35,089 nt of DNA from an uncultured Clostridia bacterium (GTDB lineage: Bacteria; Bacillota; Clostridia; TANB77; CAG-508), in the NCBI GenBank assembly GCA_947594845.1, contig CANQEI010000014.1, positions 1 through 35,089 on the forward strand, in the 5' to 3' direction. Below the pieces are notes generated by a model. That model did not search any database. It was not told the origin of the DNA and was given only the letters and a program-made list of their open reading frames with translations. The position numbers and the translations under genes were made by a program. This document shows, piece by piece, positions 24,313-32,491 of the stretch. Within the stretch, counting starts at the first letter, position 1, and the number at the start of each line of letters is the position of its first letter.

Positions 24313-25524
24313 TTAATTATTAAAAAATTTTTTATGAATTGCTTTTACTGCACGATCCGCTTCATCTTGATTTACTAGAACTGTTATTTTTATTTCTGAG
24401 GTACTTATTAAATGCATATTTATATTTTCTTCATATAATGCTTCAAACATTTTAGATGCAATTCCTGTTCTATGTGTCATTCCAATACCAACAATTGATA
24501 CTTTTGAAAGATTATCAAAATGTATAATTTCTCTTGCTGTAAGGTATTCTAAGTTATCTTCAAGAATTTTAATAGTTTCTTTTAAATCAGAAGATTTAAT
24601 TGTAAATGACAAGTTTTTATTTATACTCTCTCCAAAAGATTGTACAATTGTGTCTACATTGATTTTATGTTTAGCTAATAAATTAAATACTTTATATGTT
24701 TTTCCTATTTTGTTTTCTAGTCCCATTACAGTAATTCTTGAAATATTATCATCTTTAGCTATTCCGCTAATTTCCATATCTTCAAGTTTCTTACTATTTT
24801 TTACAATTGTACCTGTTGAATTTTCTTTTCCAGTTTCTTTTACTACAATTGGTATATTATATTTTTTTCCAATCTCAACACACCTATTATGCAACACTTT
24901 TGCACCTAAGCTTGAAAGTTCTAGCATTTCATCATATGATATTAAATCTATTTTTTTAACTTTTTCAGCTATTCTTGGATCTGTTGTGAATACACCATCT
25001 ACATCTGTAAAGATGTCGCATTTTTCAGCATTTAAACTTGCTGCTATTGCAACAGCTGTTGTATCTGATCCTCCCCTACCCAATGTTGTGATTTCATTAT
25101 TTTCATTAATTCCTTGAAATCCTGCAATTATAACAATATAACCTTCTTTAAATAAATCTAAGATTGTTTCATTTCGTATAGATTTAATTTTAGCATTTCC
25201 AAAATGGTCATCTGTTATTATTGGAATTTGCCATCCAGTAAGTGATATAGCTTTATATCCCATATCATTTAGCATTATGGCTAATTTAGAAATTGTTATT
25301 TGTTCTCCTACTGATACGAGAACGTCATGTTCTCTTTTGCTTGGGCTGTCTGTAATTTCTCTTTCTTCAGTTATTAGCTTATCAGTTGTTTTTCCTTGAG
25401 CTGAAACTATGACTGCTACACTATTTCCTTTCTCAAATTCTTTTGTTATATGATTGCAAACTATTTTTAATTTTTCTGTAGTTGCGACAGAACTTCCTCC
25501 AAATTTTTGTACTACTATGCCCAT
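24313..25524 (-). CDS. lysC: Aspartate kinase
   Basis: 403 residues; AAGGTG precedes ATG 25524. VVQKFGGSSVATTEK at the N-terminus is the kinase signature. ITTLGRGGSDTTAVAIAA and DIFTDVDGVFTTDPR are the aspartate- and ATP-binding regions, and SSLGAKVLHNRCVE completes the kinase domain at about residue 240. Two ACT domains follow (ISRITVMGLENKIGKTYKVF, and VSIVGIGMTHRTGIASKMF), where lysine or threonine bind as feedback inhibitors. It catalyses the first step to lysine, threonine, methionine and diaminopimelate. It stands alone, with no lysine riboswitch visible; instead a perfect palindrome overlaps its -10 element. Confidence 0.96.
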   Translation of the reverse strand: MGIVVQKFGGSSVATTEKLKIVCNHITKEFEKGNSVAVIVSAQGKTTDKLITEEREITDSPSKREHDVLVSVGEQITISKLAIMLNDMGYKAISLTGWQIPIITDDHFGNAKIKSIRNETILDLFKEGYIVIIAGFQGINENNEITTLGRGGSDTTAVAIAASLNAEKCDIFTDVDGVFTTDPRIAEKVKKIDLISYDEMLELSSLGAKVLHNRCVEIGKKYNIPIVVKETGKENSTGTIVKNSKKLEDMEISGIAKDDNISRITVMGLENKIGKTYKVFNLLAKHKINVDTIVQSFGESINKNLSFTIKSSDLKETIKILEDNLEYLTAREIIHFDNLSKVSIVGIGMTHRTGIASKMFEALYEENINMHLISTSEIKITVLVNQDEADRAVKAIHKKFFNN

Positions 25525-25607
25525 AGCTTGGCACCTTCTTTAGAATAATGTGACGGCAAATTTAAGTTTAAAAATGCCAATGTAATTTAATATATTATAT
25601 TGAAAAA

Positions 25608-25653
25608 TAACATATTACGTGAATATGTTACCATTTTAGATAAAACTTTTCAA
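25608..25653 (-). promoter_or_regulatory. lysC promoter with palindromic operator
   Basis: Minus strand TTGAAA (25653-25648), 17-base spacer, TAACAT (25630-25625). The -10 is the first arm of a perfect 9-bp inverted repeat TAACATATT-CACGT-AATATGTTA (25608-25630), well placed for a repressor. Confidence 0.55.
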
Positions 25654-25654
25654 C

Positions 25655-25691
25655 TGTTCAATGAAAAAAGCTGGTACAAATCCAGCTTTTT
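25655..25691 (-). terminator. Terminator of the 39-residue Cys protein gene
   Basis: AAAAGCTGG (25666-25674) and CCAGCTTTT (25682-25690) form the stem; on the minus strand TTTTTTCATTG follows. It begins a few bases after the stop codon. Confidence 0.8.
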
Positions 25692-25694
25692 ATA

Positions 25695-25814
25695 TTATTT
25701 CCAATCTCCACAAGAGTCTGAACCTTTTTTAGTTGCATAACCTTGTCTTTTACACTTTCCCCAACCGTCTCCGTCTGGTGTCCAGTAATCACAATTATCA
25801 CAATATTTTGCCAT
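25695..25814 (-). CDS. 39-residue Cys-containing small protein
   Basis: ATG 25814 follows AAAGGAGGC at good distance and the gene ends in a clear terminator, so it is very likely real though tiny. MAKYCDNCDYW, then DGDGWGKCKRQGYATKKGSD, then SCGDWK: four Cys (5, 8, 21, 34) spaced C-x2-C-x12-C-x12-C, with conserved-looking Trp and Gly around them. The pattern suggests a single zinc or iron-sulphur site holding a mini-fold. I do not know a named family. It has no neighbour in operon and sits between lysC and a Cys-rich unknown. Confidence 0.7.
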   Translation of the reverse strand: MAKYCDNCDYWTPDGDGWGKCKRQGYATKKGSDSCGDWK

Positions 25815-25886
25815 GATTATTGCCTCCTTTTTTAAATTACATACTAATTATATCAGTTTTTTTAGAATTCGTCAATCTCAGTTGTT

Positions 25887-26642
25887 TTATATACTAAATA
25901 ATATTAGCAAGGAAATTATTTTTTCTTTTGGTGTAAGAACGCATCCTTTTATAATTAACTTTTGAATTGGATTGAAATAATATTTTAAATAAAGTATATC
26001 GTTTATTTTAAATTTTATATCAACATCTGCACAAGTAAAAAATTTGCATGAAATACATTGAACACTACATTTTTTATCTTTTAAATATTCACAAAGTTTA
26101 TGCTTTTTAGATGAAAATATATTTACATGGTAACAACATCCCATTTTTATTATTTTATGGTGAGGTTTTTTAACTTTTCTTTTTGATACGCATACATCAT
26201 CTTTAAAATCACAATAATTAAGTTTTTCATTCATACTATCAAGGTATTCACATGCTTTATCATATAAAAATTCAATTTTTTCTCTTTTAGATTTATAATG
26301 AAATAGATTAATAAATATATTTAATTCATTAATTGTTTTGGTGTTTATTTCACCAACATTTTTCTTTACTATTAAACAAGTTTCTTCATTATTTATTTGT
26401 GTTCCTATTTTTATTTTTCTTTTTAAACATTGCTTTTCTATTTTAGAAATATTTTTTACTATTCTTTTTAAATCTTTTGGTGAATTTACAATTTCAGTAT
26501 TTTCTAAAATTAATACAATATTTGATGTTTTATCTTTGATTTTAAGTTTTTCAGTTAAATTAACTACTTGTAACATTTCTTTTTTATTTAATTCATTTAT
26601 TGCATTATTAAAATTTATATCATCTAGGCAAATATACAACAT
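25887..26642 (-). CDS. Uncharacterised Cys-rich protein
   Basis: 251 residues, ATG 26642 with a weak AAAGG site. The N-terminal 120 residues alternate strands and helices (MLYICLDDINFNNAINELNK, SNIVLILENTEIV, CLKRKIKIGTQI). The middle carries a Cys cluster: YCDFKDDVC, MGCCYHVNIF, LCEYLKDKKC, VQCISCKFFTC, altogether enough Cys/His for two metal sites. The C-terminal stretch (YFNPIQKLIIKGCVLTPKEK) reads like a helical DNA- or membrane-associated end. No signal peptide. I do not recognise a family; metal binding is inferred from the Cys spacing. It is divergent from the radical SAM gene. Confidence 0.75.
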   Translation of the reverse strand: MLYICLDDINFNNAINELNKKEMLQVVNLTEKLKIKDKTSNIVLILENTEIVNSPKDLKRIVKNISKIEKQCLKRKIKIGTQINNEETCLIVKKNVGEINTKTINELNIFINLFHYKSKREKIEFLYDKACEYLDSMNEKLNYCDFKDDVCVSKRKVKKPHHKIIKMGCCYHVNIFSSKKHKLCEYLKDKKCSVQCISCKFFTCADVDIKFKINDILYLKYYFNPIQKLIIKGCVLTPKEKIISLLILFSI

Positions 26643-26781
26643 TTAATTTATTACCTTTCTTCACTATCCTACATTAATGCTCCTTTCAATATTAAAAGTC
26701 CCTGCAAAAAGAAATAGCTTTACAATAGGATTGCAATTTAATTATATCATTTTCAAATGTTACTGTACAAGAATGTCAAAC

Positions 26782-26810
26782 TTGAATTTTACTATTTCCC
26801 TTGATATACT
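26782..26810 (+). promoter_or_regulatory. Promoter of the radical SAM gene (leaderless)
   Basis: TTGAAT (26782-26787), 17-base spacer and TATACT (26805-26810) with an extended TG before it. The expected start point, 26817-26818, coincides with the A of ATG 26818, and no ribosome site precedes that ATG. Confidence 0.6.
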
Positions 26811-26817
26811 AATATTT

Positions 26818-27738
26818 ATGGAAGATAGATATTTAAGATATAAACATTTAAATGAATATTTGAAATTAAAATTTGGTGAAAGAACACTAAAAATTTGCGT
26901 TGATGGAGGTTTTACTTGTCCAAACAGGGATGGAACATGTGGGACCGGAGGTTGCATTTTTTGCAGTAGTGACGGATCTGGAGAGCATCTTTCTCATACA
27001 TCTATATGCCAACAAATTTTAGAGTATTTTAATAGTTATAAGGCTCAACGTGCTAATAAATTTATTGTTTATTTTCAAAATTTTACAAATACTTATGCTG
27101 ATTTAAGTGTATTAAAGGACAAATATAATTCGGCATTAATTGATGATAGAATTGTAGGATTACAAATTGCCACAAGACCAGATTGTATTAATGAGGATAT
27201 TGCAAAATTACTTTCTAGTTATCTTCCTCAATACTATGTTTGTGTAGAATTAGGTTTACAAACATCAAATGATAAAACCGCTTCTTTTATTAATAGAGGT
27301 TATGCATCTGATAAATTTTCAGAAGCAGTCAAGATTCTTAGAAAGTATAATATAGATGTTGTATGTCATATTATGATTGGACTTCCTGGAGAAAATTTTA
27401 ATGATTTGAAAAATACAATTCAATTCCTTAATCAACATGATATTCAAGGCATTAAAATTCATTCTACATATGTGTTGAAAAATACAAAATTGTGTGAACT
27501 TTATAGTAATAACCAATATATACCGATTTCGCTAGAGGACTATTTGGAAAAGCTAACATATGTTATTACACATATCAACCCTAATATTATAATTCACAGA
27601 ATTTCTGGTGATGCTCCTAAAAATTTGCTTGTCGCACCTGAATGGAATTCTCATAAGAAGCTAGTCTTAAATGGATTAGATAAAATTTTAAAAGATAGAA
27701 ATTTATATCAGGGTTGTTTTTATAAAAAAGCAGAATAG
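26818..27738 (+). CDS. Radical SAM protein, TIGR01212/YhcC family
   Basis: 306 residues from ATG 26818; earlier in-frame ATGs lie upstream of or inside the promoter, and the sequence from MEDRYLRYKHLNEYLKLKFG matches the family N-terminus. GGFTCPNRDGTCGTGGCIFC contains the cluster Cys (C34, C46, C49, plus an extra C41) of the TIGR01212/YhcC group. IVGLQIATRPDCI, YVCVELGLQT and HIMIGLPGE are the usual barrel strands, and KIHSTYVLKNTKL closes the core. The family binds a 4Fe-4S cluster and S-adenosylmethionine; its reaction is not established. The gene ends in a bidirectional terminator shared with prfB. Confidence 0.93.
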   Translation: MEDRYLRYKHLNEYLKLKFGERTLKICVDGGFTCPNRDGTCGTGGCIFCSSDGSGEHLSHTSICQQILEYFNSYKAQRANKFIVYFQNFTNTYADLSVLKDKYNSALIDDRIVGLQIATRPDCINEDIAKLLSSYLPQYYVCVELGLQTSNDKTASFINRGYASDKFSEAVKILRKYNIDVVCHIMIGLPGENFNDLKNTIQFLNQHDIQGIKIHSTYVLKNTKLCELYSNNQYIPISLEDYLEKLTYVITHINPNIIIHRISGDAPKNLLVAPEWNSHKKLVLNGLDKILKDRNLYQGCFYKKAE

Positions 27739-27761
27739 TACATTAATCTTACTATTCTGCT
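27729..27761. terminator. Bidirectional terminator between the radical SAM gene and prfB
   Basis: AGCAGAATAGTA (27729-27740) and TACTATTCTGCT (27750-27761) form a perfect 12-bp stem. The plus strand continues TTATA and the minus strand TTTTTTATA, so it works best for prfB but serves both converging genes. Confidence 0.85.
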
Positions 27762-27766
27762 TTATA

Positions 27767-28871
27767 CTATTTATTATTTTGTTTTAGGTATGCATCAATA
27801 AATCCATCTATATCCCCATCCATTACGGCTTGGACATTACCAACTTCATAGTTAGTTCTATGATCTTTTACTAAGGTATAAGGACAAAATACATATGATC
27901 TAATTTGACTTCCCCATGCAATATCCATTTGCACACCTTTAAGATCTTCGATTTTTTCTTTTTGTTCTTTTTCTTTTAAATCTAATAATTTTGATTTTAA
28001 CATTTTCATTGCTGTTTCTCTATTTTGTATTTGTGAACGCTCAGATTGACATTGAGCAACTATATTAGTTGGAATATGTGTTATTCTTACGGCAGAAGAT
28101 GTCTTATTTATGTGTTGCCCTCCTGCTCCAGAAGCTCTATAAGTATCTATACGTAAATCGTCAGGATTAATATCTATTTCTATATCATCAGTTATTTCTG
28201 GTAAAACTTCTACTGATGCAAAAGAAGTATGTCTCCTTCCCCCACTATCAAATGGTGATATTCTTACTAGACGATGAACTCCTTTTTCGCTTTTTATATA
28301 TCCATATGCATTATTTCCTATTAATTCAAAAGTGACACTTTTTAGTCCTGCTTCGTCCCCTTCTAAATAATCTATTTCTTTTACAATATAATTATTCTTA
28401 TTTGCCCATCTCGAATACATTCTATATAACATTTCTGCCCAATCTTGTGATTCTGTTCCACCTGCCCCTGGATGAATTGTAATAATTGCATTGTTAGAGT
28501 CATATTTACCAGAAAGTAATGTTGCTAATTCAAATTTTTCTAATTGTTTTGAAACTTTGTTTTCAGCAGATAATGTTTCTTTGGCTAATTCATCATCATA
28601 TTCAGAAATAACTAAATCTATCATTTCATATAAATTATCGAGTTCATTTTTTAACTTAATATATGTTGATACTTTTTCTTTTAGTATTTTTATATTATTT
28701 AATATTTTGGTTGATGTTTTTGAGTCGTTCCAAAAATCTTGTTCTAATGTCTGTTTTTCTAAATTTTCTAACTCTTTTTGTTTATTAATAATGTCAAAGA
28801 GACTCACCTAAACTTTCTAATTTATTTTTTAGAGCTGTAATATTTCTTTTGCTTTCTTCTAATTCAATCAT
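27767..28871 (-). CDS. prfB: Peptide chain release factor 2, with programmed +1 frameshift
   Basis: The gene starts at ATG 28871 (MIELEESKRNITALKNKLES), reads 25 codons to CTT TGA, shifts +1 and continues as DIINKQKELENL to 27767, about 367 residues in all. SPFDSGGRRHTSFAS covers the stop-codon reading SPF tripeptide; GAGGQHINKTSSAV holds the GGQ that triggers peptide release. RF2 ends translation at UGA and UAA. The shift site lets low RF2 levels raise its own synthesis. A caller that ignores the shift would report a false GTG start at 28807 and a 346-residue protein. Confidence 0.97.
28794..28810 (-). promoter_or_regulatory. RF2 programmed frameshift site
   Basis: Reading minus: AGGTGAG, then TCT, then CTT TGA C. 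The internal Shine-Dalgarno-like AGGTGAG is three bases from the CTT slip codon, the same geometry as in E. coli prfB, and TGA (28796-28794) is the in-frame stop. Confidence 0.93.
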
Positions 28872-28967
28872 TCTCTCACAACCTTTCTAATATTAATTAT
28901 TTTTGATTGATAACTCTATTTATTGATTTTCCATACAAATACTTAAGTTTCATTGCTTATTTTATTT

Positions 28968-29990
28968 TTAACCTTTAAAAGAATCTATTGTTTTTTGAAA
29001 AGTTTGTTCTAGGTTGGTTTGAGGTTTCCAGCCTAATTTTTTAATTTCTGTTGTATCCATAATGTTTAACTTAAAGTTTAAATATGTTTTTCCGCTTTGT
29101 TTTGCTGAATAACAAATTTTTGTTGCTTTGGCCTGTGATAATTTAATAATTAATTCGGCTAAGTCTTTTATGCTAATAATATTATTTTCAGCACAAACAT
29201 TATAAAATTTACTCTTTCCTTTTTCCATAATTAAAAAAGCTGCATTTATTGCATCTGGTGTGTATGTATATGTTCTTATTGCTGTACCATCTGAGCTTAG
29301 AACAATGTCTTTTTCGTTTAAAGCTGATTTTATAAATTCTGCGAAGGCACGACCATCAATTAGTGAAATTCCTGGTCCTAATGTATGAGAGCACCTCATT
29401 CCACAGTAATCAATATTGTACTCTTTTTTATAGCACTCAAGCATAGTTTCACATAGGCGTTTAGCTTCGGGATAACAAGAACGGTAATTATTAATGTGCA
29501 AAACTCCCATATCGTTTTCTTTTATTTTTATATCATTCAAAAATTCTCCATAAACTTCAACGGTAGATACGTAAAAAATACGTTTGCAATTATGTGTTCT
29601 GGCAAATTCAAGAATATTATGTGTTCCATTTACATGTGCCCATAAGGTTTCGGCACAAAAGTTATTAAAATCCGCTGGAGCAGCTGGTCCTGCTGTATGA
29701 AAAATATAATCAACATTTTGCTTAAAGCATATTTTATCATTTATATCTTGATATAAAAAAGTTATGTTCTTATTTTCCAATAGGTTATCAAATATTTCTG
29801 ATGATTTTTCTTTTGAACGAGCTAATGCTATTATTTGAATATTAAGATTGTTTTTATTGTTAGCAATTTGTAGTGCATCTAAAAAATATCTTCCAAGCCT
29901 TCCTGTTGCACCAGTTATAAGAATTGTAGAGTTCTTGTAAATATTCCAATTTATTCCCTTGTCGATTATACTAAAATCAGAATTATCCAT
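28968..29990 (-). CDS. NAD-dependent epimerase/dehydratase (extended SDR)
   Basis: 340 residues. ILITGATGRLGRYFLDAL (GxxGxxG at about 27-33) binds NAD(P), YIFHTAGPAAP is the strand 4 turn, FYVSTVEVYGEF contains the catalytic Ser/Thr, and YPEAK (Y173, K177) is the catalytic pair. MRCSHTLGPGI and GWKPQTNLEQTF complete the family pattern of nucleotide-sugar epimerases/dehydratases. It is the last gene of the licD-cytidylyltransferase operon. In that setting it may make, or reduce, the sugar or polyol that is activated by the IspD/TarI enzyme, as in bifunctional ribitol-phosphate enzymes; the exact substrate is not visible. A 28-base gap separates it from the cytidylyltransferase. Confidence 0.88.
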   Translation of the reverse strand: MDNSDFSIIDKGINWNIYKNSTILITGATGRLGRYFLDALQIANNKNNLNIQIIALARSKEKSSEIFDNLLENKNITFLYQDINDKICFKQNVDYIFHTAGPAAPADFNNFCAETLWAHVNGTHNILEFARTHNCKRIFYVSTVEVYGEFLNDIKIKENDMGVLHINNYRSCYPEAKRLCETMLECYKKEYNIDYCGMRCSHTLGPGISLIDGRAFAEFIKSALNEKDIVLSSDGTAIRTYTYTPDAINAAFLIMEKGKSKFYNVCAENNIISIKDLAELIIKLSQAKATKICYSAKQSGKTYLNFKLNIMDTTEIKKLGWKPQTNLEQTFQKTIDSFKG

Positions 29991-30018
29991 TATATCTCCT
30001 TATTAAGTTGTTTATAAT

Positions 30019-30759
30019 TTAATTTGTAATGTTTTTAGGCTTTTGTTTTCTGTTTTTATATGTAAGTAGAGCTTTTAATATATAATAATCTTCCATGGTG
30101 GTTAATTTTATATTTTTATTTTTTTCTAATACTATTTCAATATTGTTACCTAAAAATGTATATAGTAGTGCAGAATCTAGTAAAGGAATTGGACTTTCTA
30201 AATGATTTAAGTCTTTATATATTTCTTTGAGAATTTTAAATTTAAATGTTTGAGGAGAAGTTATATAATAAGTATCATCTCTTTTCATAAAACTTTTAAA
30301 ATCAAGTATATTATTTCTAGAGATGGCAACTGATTCTTCTGCCTTTCGAGCAGTTAATACGCTTTTTCCAGCTTTTACTTTTTCAATATTCATATTTATT
30401 GTGCTTTCATCAATTAATGGTCTAACTGCATCGTGAATTAAAACTATATCATTGTCTGAAATATTTAAAGATGATAAAAAATCTATTCCTTTTTTTATGC
30501 TATCTTGTCTATTTATTCCACCTTTAATTACATTAGTAATTTTAGGAAGCTTATACATTTCTAAAATATTATTCATGTGCGTAATATATTTTGAATTACA
30601 TGCAATTATAATTTTATCTATTTGCTTGCATTTGACAAATTTTTCAAGTGTATATACTATTATAGGTTTTTTATTAATCTTCCAAAATTGTTTTGGAAGA
30701 TTATTATTTGACGCCATTCTGGAGCCTATTCCTCCTGCAAGAATTATACAATAGTTCAT
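30019..30759 (-). CDS. IspD/TarI-type cytidylyltransferase
   Basis: 246 residues. ATG 30759 overlaps the licD stop in ATGA, so translation is coupled. ILAGGIGSRMASNN then LPKQF is the CTP-binding signature of the 2-C-methylerythritol-4-phosphate/ribitol-5-phosphate cytidylyltransferase family. VLIHDAVRPLIDE and YYITSPQTFKF are the next conserved blocks. Because the neighbours are LicD and an epimerase, a polymer role (TarI-like, forming CDP-ribitol or another CDP-polyol) is likelier than isoprenoid synthesis (IspD), but sequence alone cannot decide. The C-terminal tail is basic (KNRKQKPKN). Confidence 0.85.
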   Translation of the reverse strand: MNYCIILAGGIGSRMASNNNLPKQFWKINKKPIIVYTLEKFVKCKQIDKIIIACNSKYITHMNNILEMYKLPKITNVIKGGINRQDSIKKGIDFLSSLNISDNDIVLIHDAVRPLIDESTINMNIEKVKAGKSVLTARKAEESVAISRNNILDFKSFMKRDDTYYITSPQTFKFKILKEIYKDLNHLESPIPLLDSALLYTFLGNNIEIVLEKNKNIKLTTMEDYYILKALLTYKNRKQKPKNITN

Positions 30760-31558
30760 GTTTTTTTATTTTCCTCCGTATTATAATGTATGGCTGCTCT
30801 GTAAATATGACCAATACGATCTTTTTCAGGTGGATATTCCATATAATTTCCATACATAGCTTCTAAGTATTTTGAGTAGCATTTAGGAGCATGAAATGTT
30901 CTGTTTCTCATTTCTATATCAACAGTTGGAAACATTTCCGATTTTTTCATTCTTTCTTTAGGTCCTAAGCTATAACAAACTCCGCCAACATATTCACTTT
31001 TATTAAAATCATATTTTGTTGCTAGTTTGTTAGATTTTTTTGTATAGTATGAGCTCCCATAAATTTCGCAAATAGTGTTACGGGTAATGTTACGATACTT
31101 TTAAAATTTAAACTTATTGATTTCCTGGTAGATCTTTCACGCATTTTTTTTAAATTATTAGCTTTTTTTAAAAATCTTTGACATTTTTTATAATCTGTGG
31201 GTAAACCGTCATATGGAAATATGTCTATCCATATAGGCATAGATTCGTCTCTGAAAACAACGTTTATGTTATTATTAAAAAGTCTACTATATGAATAATT
31301 TTTATCGTTACTTACAAAAGAATAATTACTGACTAAAGAATCTTTATCTAATATTTCAATTAATTTATTATAGTCTGGTCTGGGAACTATAAGATCTGCA
31401 TCGTCATCCCAAGGAATAAAATCTTTGTGACGTACTGCACCTAGCAATGTACCACTAATTAAAGAATATCTAATATTATTTTTATCACAAAATTCAGCAA
31501 AGGTACATAACATTTCAAATAATGCATCATGCATATCATCTATTGATAATAATTTCAT
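30756..31558 (-). pseudogene. LicD family phosphotransferase, frame broken at an A7 tract
   Basis: The N-terminal part (178 residues from ATG 31558) has SGTLLGAVRHKDFIPW and DDDADLIVPRPDY, the nucleotidyltransferase-fold core of LicD proteins. Reading then runs out at TAG in frame, just after TIQKNLTN. Inserting one base in the A7 run at 31041-31035 restores the frame: KLATKYDFNKSEYVGGV, then MFPTVDIEMRNRTFHAP and CYSKYLEAMYGNYMEYPPE, the normal LicD C-terminus, ending 30756. Intact length would be about 267. LicD enzymes attach phosphocholine or other phosphoryl groups to surface glycans. The operon has its own strong promoter and is translationally coupled to the next gene, so the break may be a reversible off state, decay or a sequence error. 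Confidence 0.85.
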
Positions 31559-31584
31559 TTATTTTTTCCTCTTTCTTTGTGCAA

Positions 31585-31612
31585 ATTATATCACAAAACT
31601 GCGTAAATTCAA
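31585..31612 (-). promoter_or_regulatory. Strong promoter of the licD operon
   Basis: Minus strand TTGAAT (31612-31607), 16-base spacer, TATAAT (31590-31585), with TG one base upstream. The leader to ATG 31558 is about 20 bases and holds AGAGG. Confidence 0.75.
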
Positions 31613-31624
31613 TAGTATATAAAG

Positions 31625-31656
31625 TTAAAGAGTTTAGTAATAAATTTTACTAAACC
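31625..31656 (-). terminator. Terminator after the HAD remnant
   Basis: GTTTAGTAA (31632-31640) and TTACTAAAC (31647-31655) form a perfect stem; on the minus strand TCTTTAACTTT follows. It separates the HAD remnant from the licD promoter. Confidence 0.65.
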
Positions 31657-31682
31657 CTTGAATAGAATGTTTTTAGATATAT

Positions 31683-32419
31683 TTATTTTTGTTTATTATG
31701 TATTTTATTATTAATAAATCTACATGATTTATTAATAAAGATTAAAATCTTGTTTGAACGTTTTAAAGACATTTCCATTGAGAATGTATTTGCTTCAAAT
31801 GGATAGTCCATGCATTCATCTATTATATCTTTAATTTTTAATGGAGGAGCAAATTTACCATATGATGCTGGAGAAAGCGAAGAATGTCTTACTATATTGC
31901 ATGTGTTATTCATTATAATTGGTTCTGTTTTATTTTTATAAAAATAATTTATACTAAAGTCAAAAAGTTTTCTTTTAGTATATTCTTTGTCTAATAAATT
32001 TAGTAAATAAAAATTTTTGGTAAATAGTGCTAAATTTTTTTCTAAACAATTATGTAGTTGGTAGTTGCAGTTATTGTTCTTATTTATAATTGGATATACT
32101 TTTCCATTCTTTTTCTCCTTCTAATTCCCATTCTTTTAGTTTATTAACTTGGGTTTCAGATAAATTATATGTACTAGCAATTTTTTCAAAAATTTCGTTA
32201 AATGTTATTTCTGTGTTTGCTATTAATTCATGATATTTTCTAACATTATCTGAAGCTTGTTTTCTAATTAAAGGATAGTTACTTATAAAATATTTTGAAA
32301 AATTAAGATTAGACATTTGCATTTTTTTCTTTTACGTAGTAGAAAATTCCAATTTGAAGGTGTGTTTTTCTAGTTATAAGTGTATCGAAAATATCAAAAC
32401 TGTGTATTGTATGATTCAT
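31683..32419 (-). pseudogene. HAD-type hydrolase remnant with two frameshifts
   Basis: AGAGGAGA precedes ATG 32419. The first piece reads MNHTIHSFDIFDTLITRKT, where DIFDT (9-13) is HAD motif I; it stops at TAA 32311-32309. One extra A in an A7 run (32328-32322) leads into the second piece, MSNLNFSKYFISNYPLIRKQ to LKEWELEGEKE, the helical cap seen in HAD proteins of polysaccharide loci. A second extra A, probably in the A5 run 32114-32110, leads to KVYPIINK and a long tail with NNTCNIVRHSSLSPASYGKF and DYPFEANTFSMEMSLKRS, ending 31683. HAD motifs II-IV are missing, so an internal deletion is likely too. The nature of the tail domain is unknown. Confidence 0.7.
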
Positions 32420-32433
32420 ATATTCTCCTCTGC

Positions 32434-32487
32434 ATTATATGAAATACGACTTCATTAGTAAACAATAAACTAAATGAAGTCGTATTT
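32434..32487 (-). terminator. Surface-protein terminator hairpin overlapping the HAD promoter
   Basis: AAATACGACTTCATT (32442-32456) and AATGAAGTCGTATTT (32473-32487) are perfect 15-bp arms just after the surface-protein stop. On the same strand TTTACT (32462-32457) lies in the loop and TATAAT (32439-32434) just past the stem, 17 bases apart: a promoter for the HAD gene embedded in the hairpin. Confidence 0.65.
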
Positions 32488-32491
32488 ACTG

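Noticed and set aside
25525..25660. Lysine riboswitch upstream of lysC
   Set aside because: The leader is about 95 bases and lacks the long multi-helix core; only a short palindrome is present.
27767..28807. prfB starting at GTG 28807
   Set aside because: The true start is ATG 28871 with a programmed +1 shift.
30756..30950. A separate 64-residue gene
   Set aside because: It is the C-terminus of LicD in the shifted frame.
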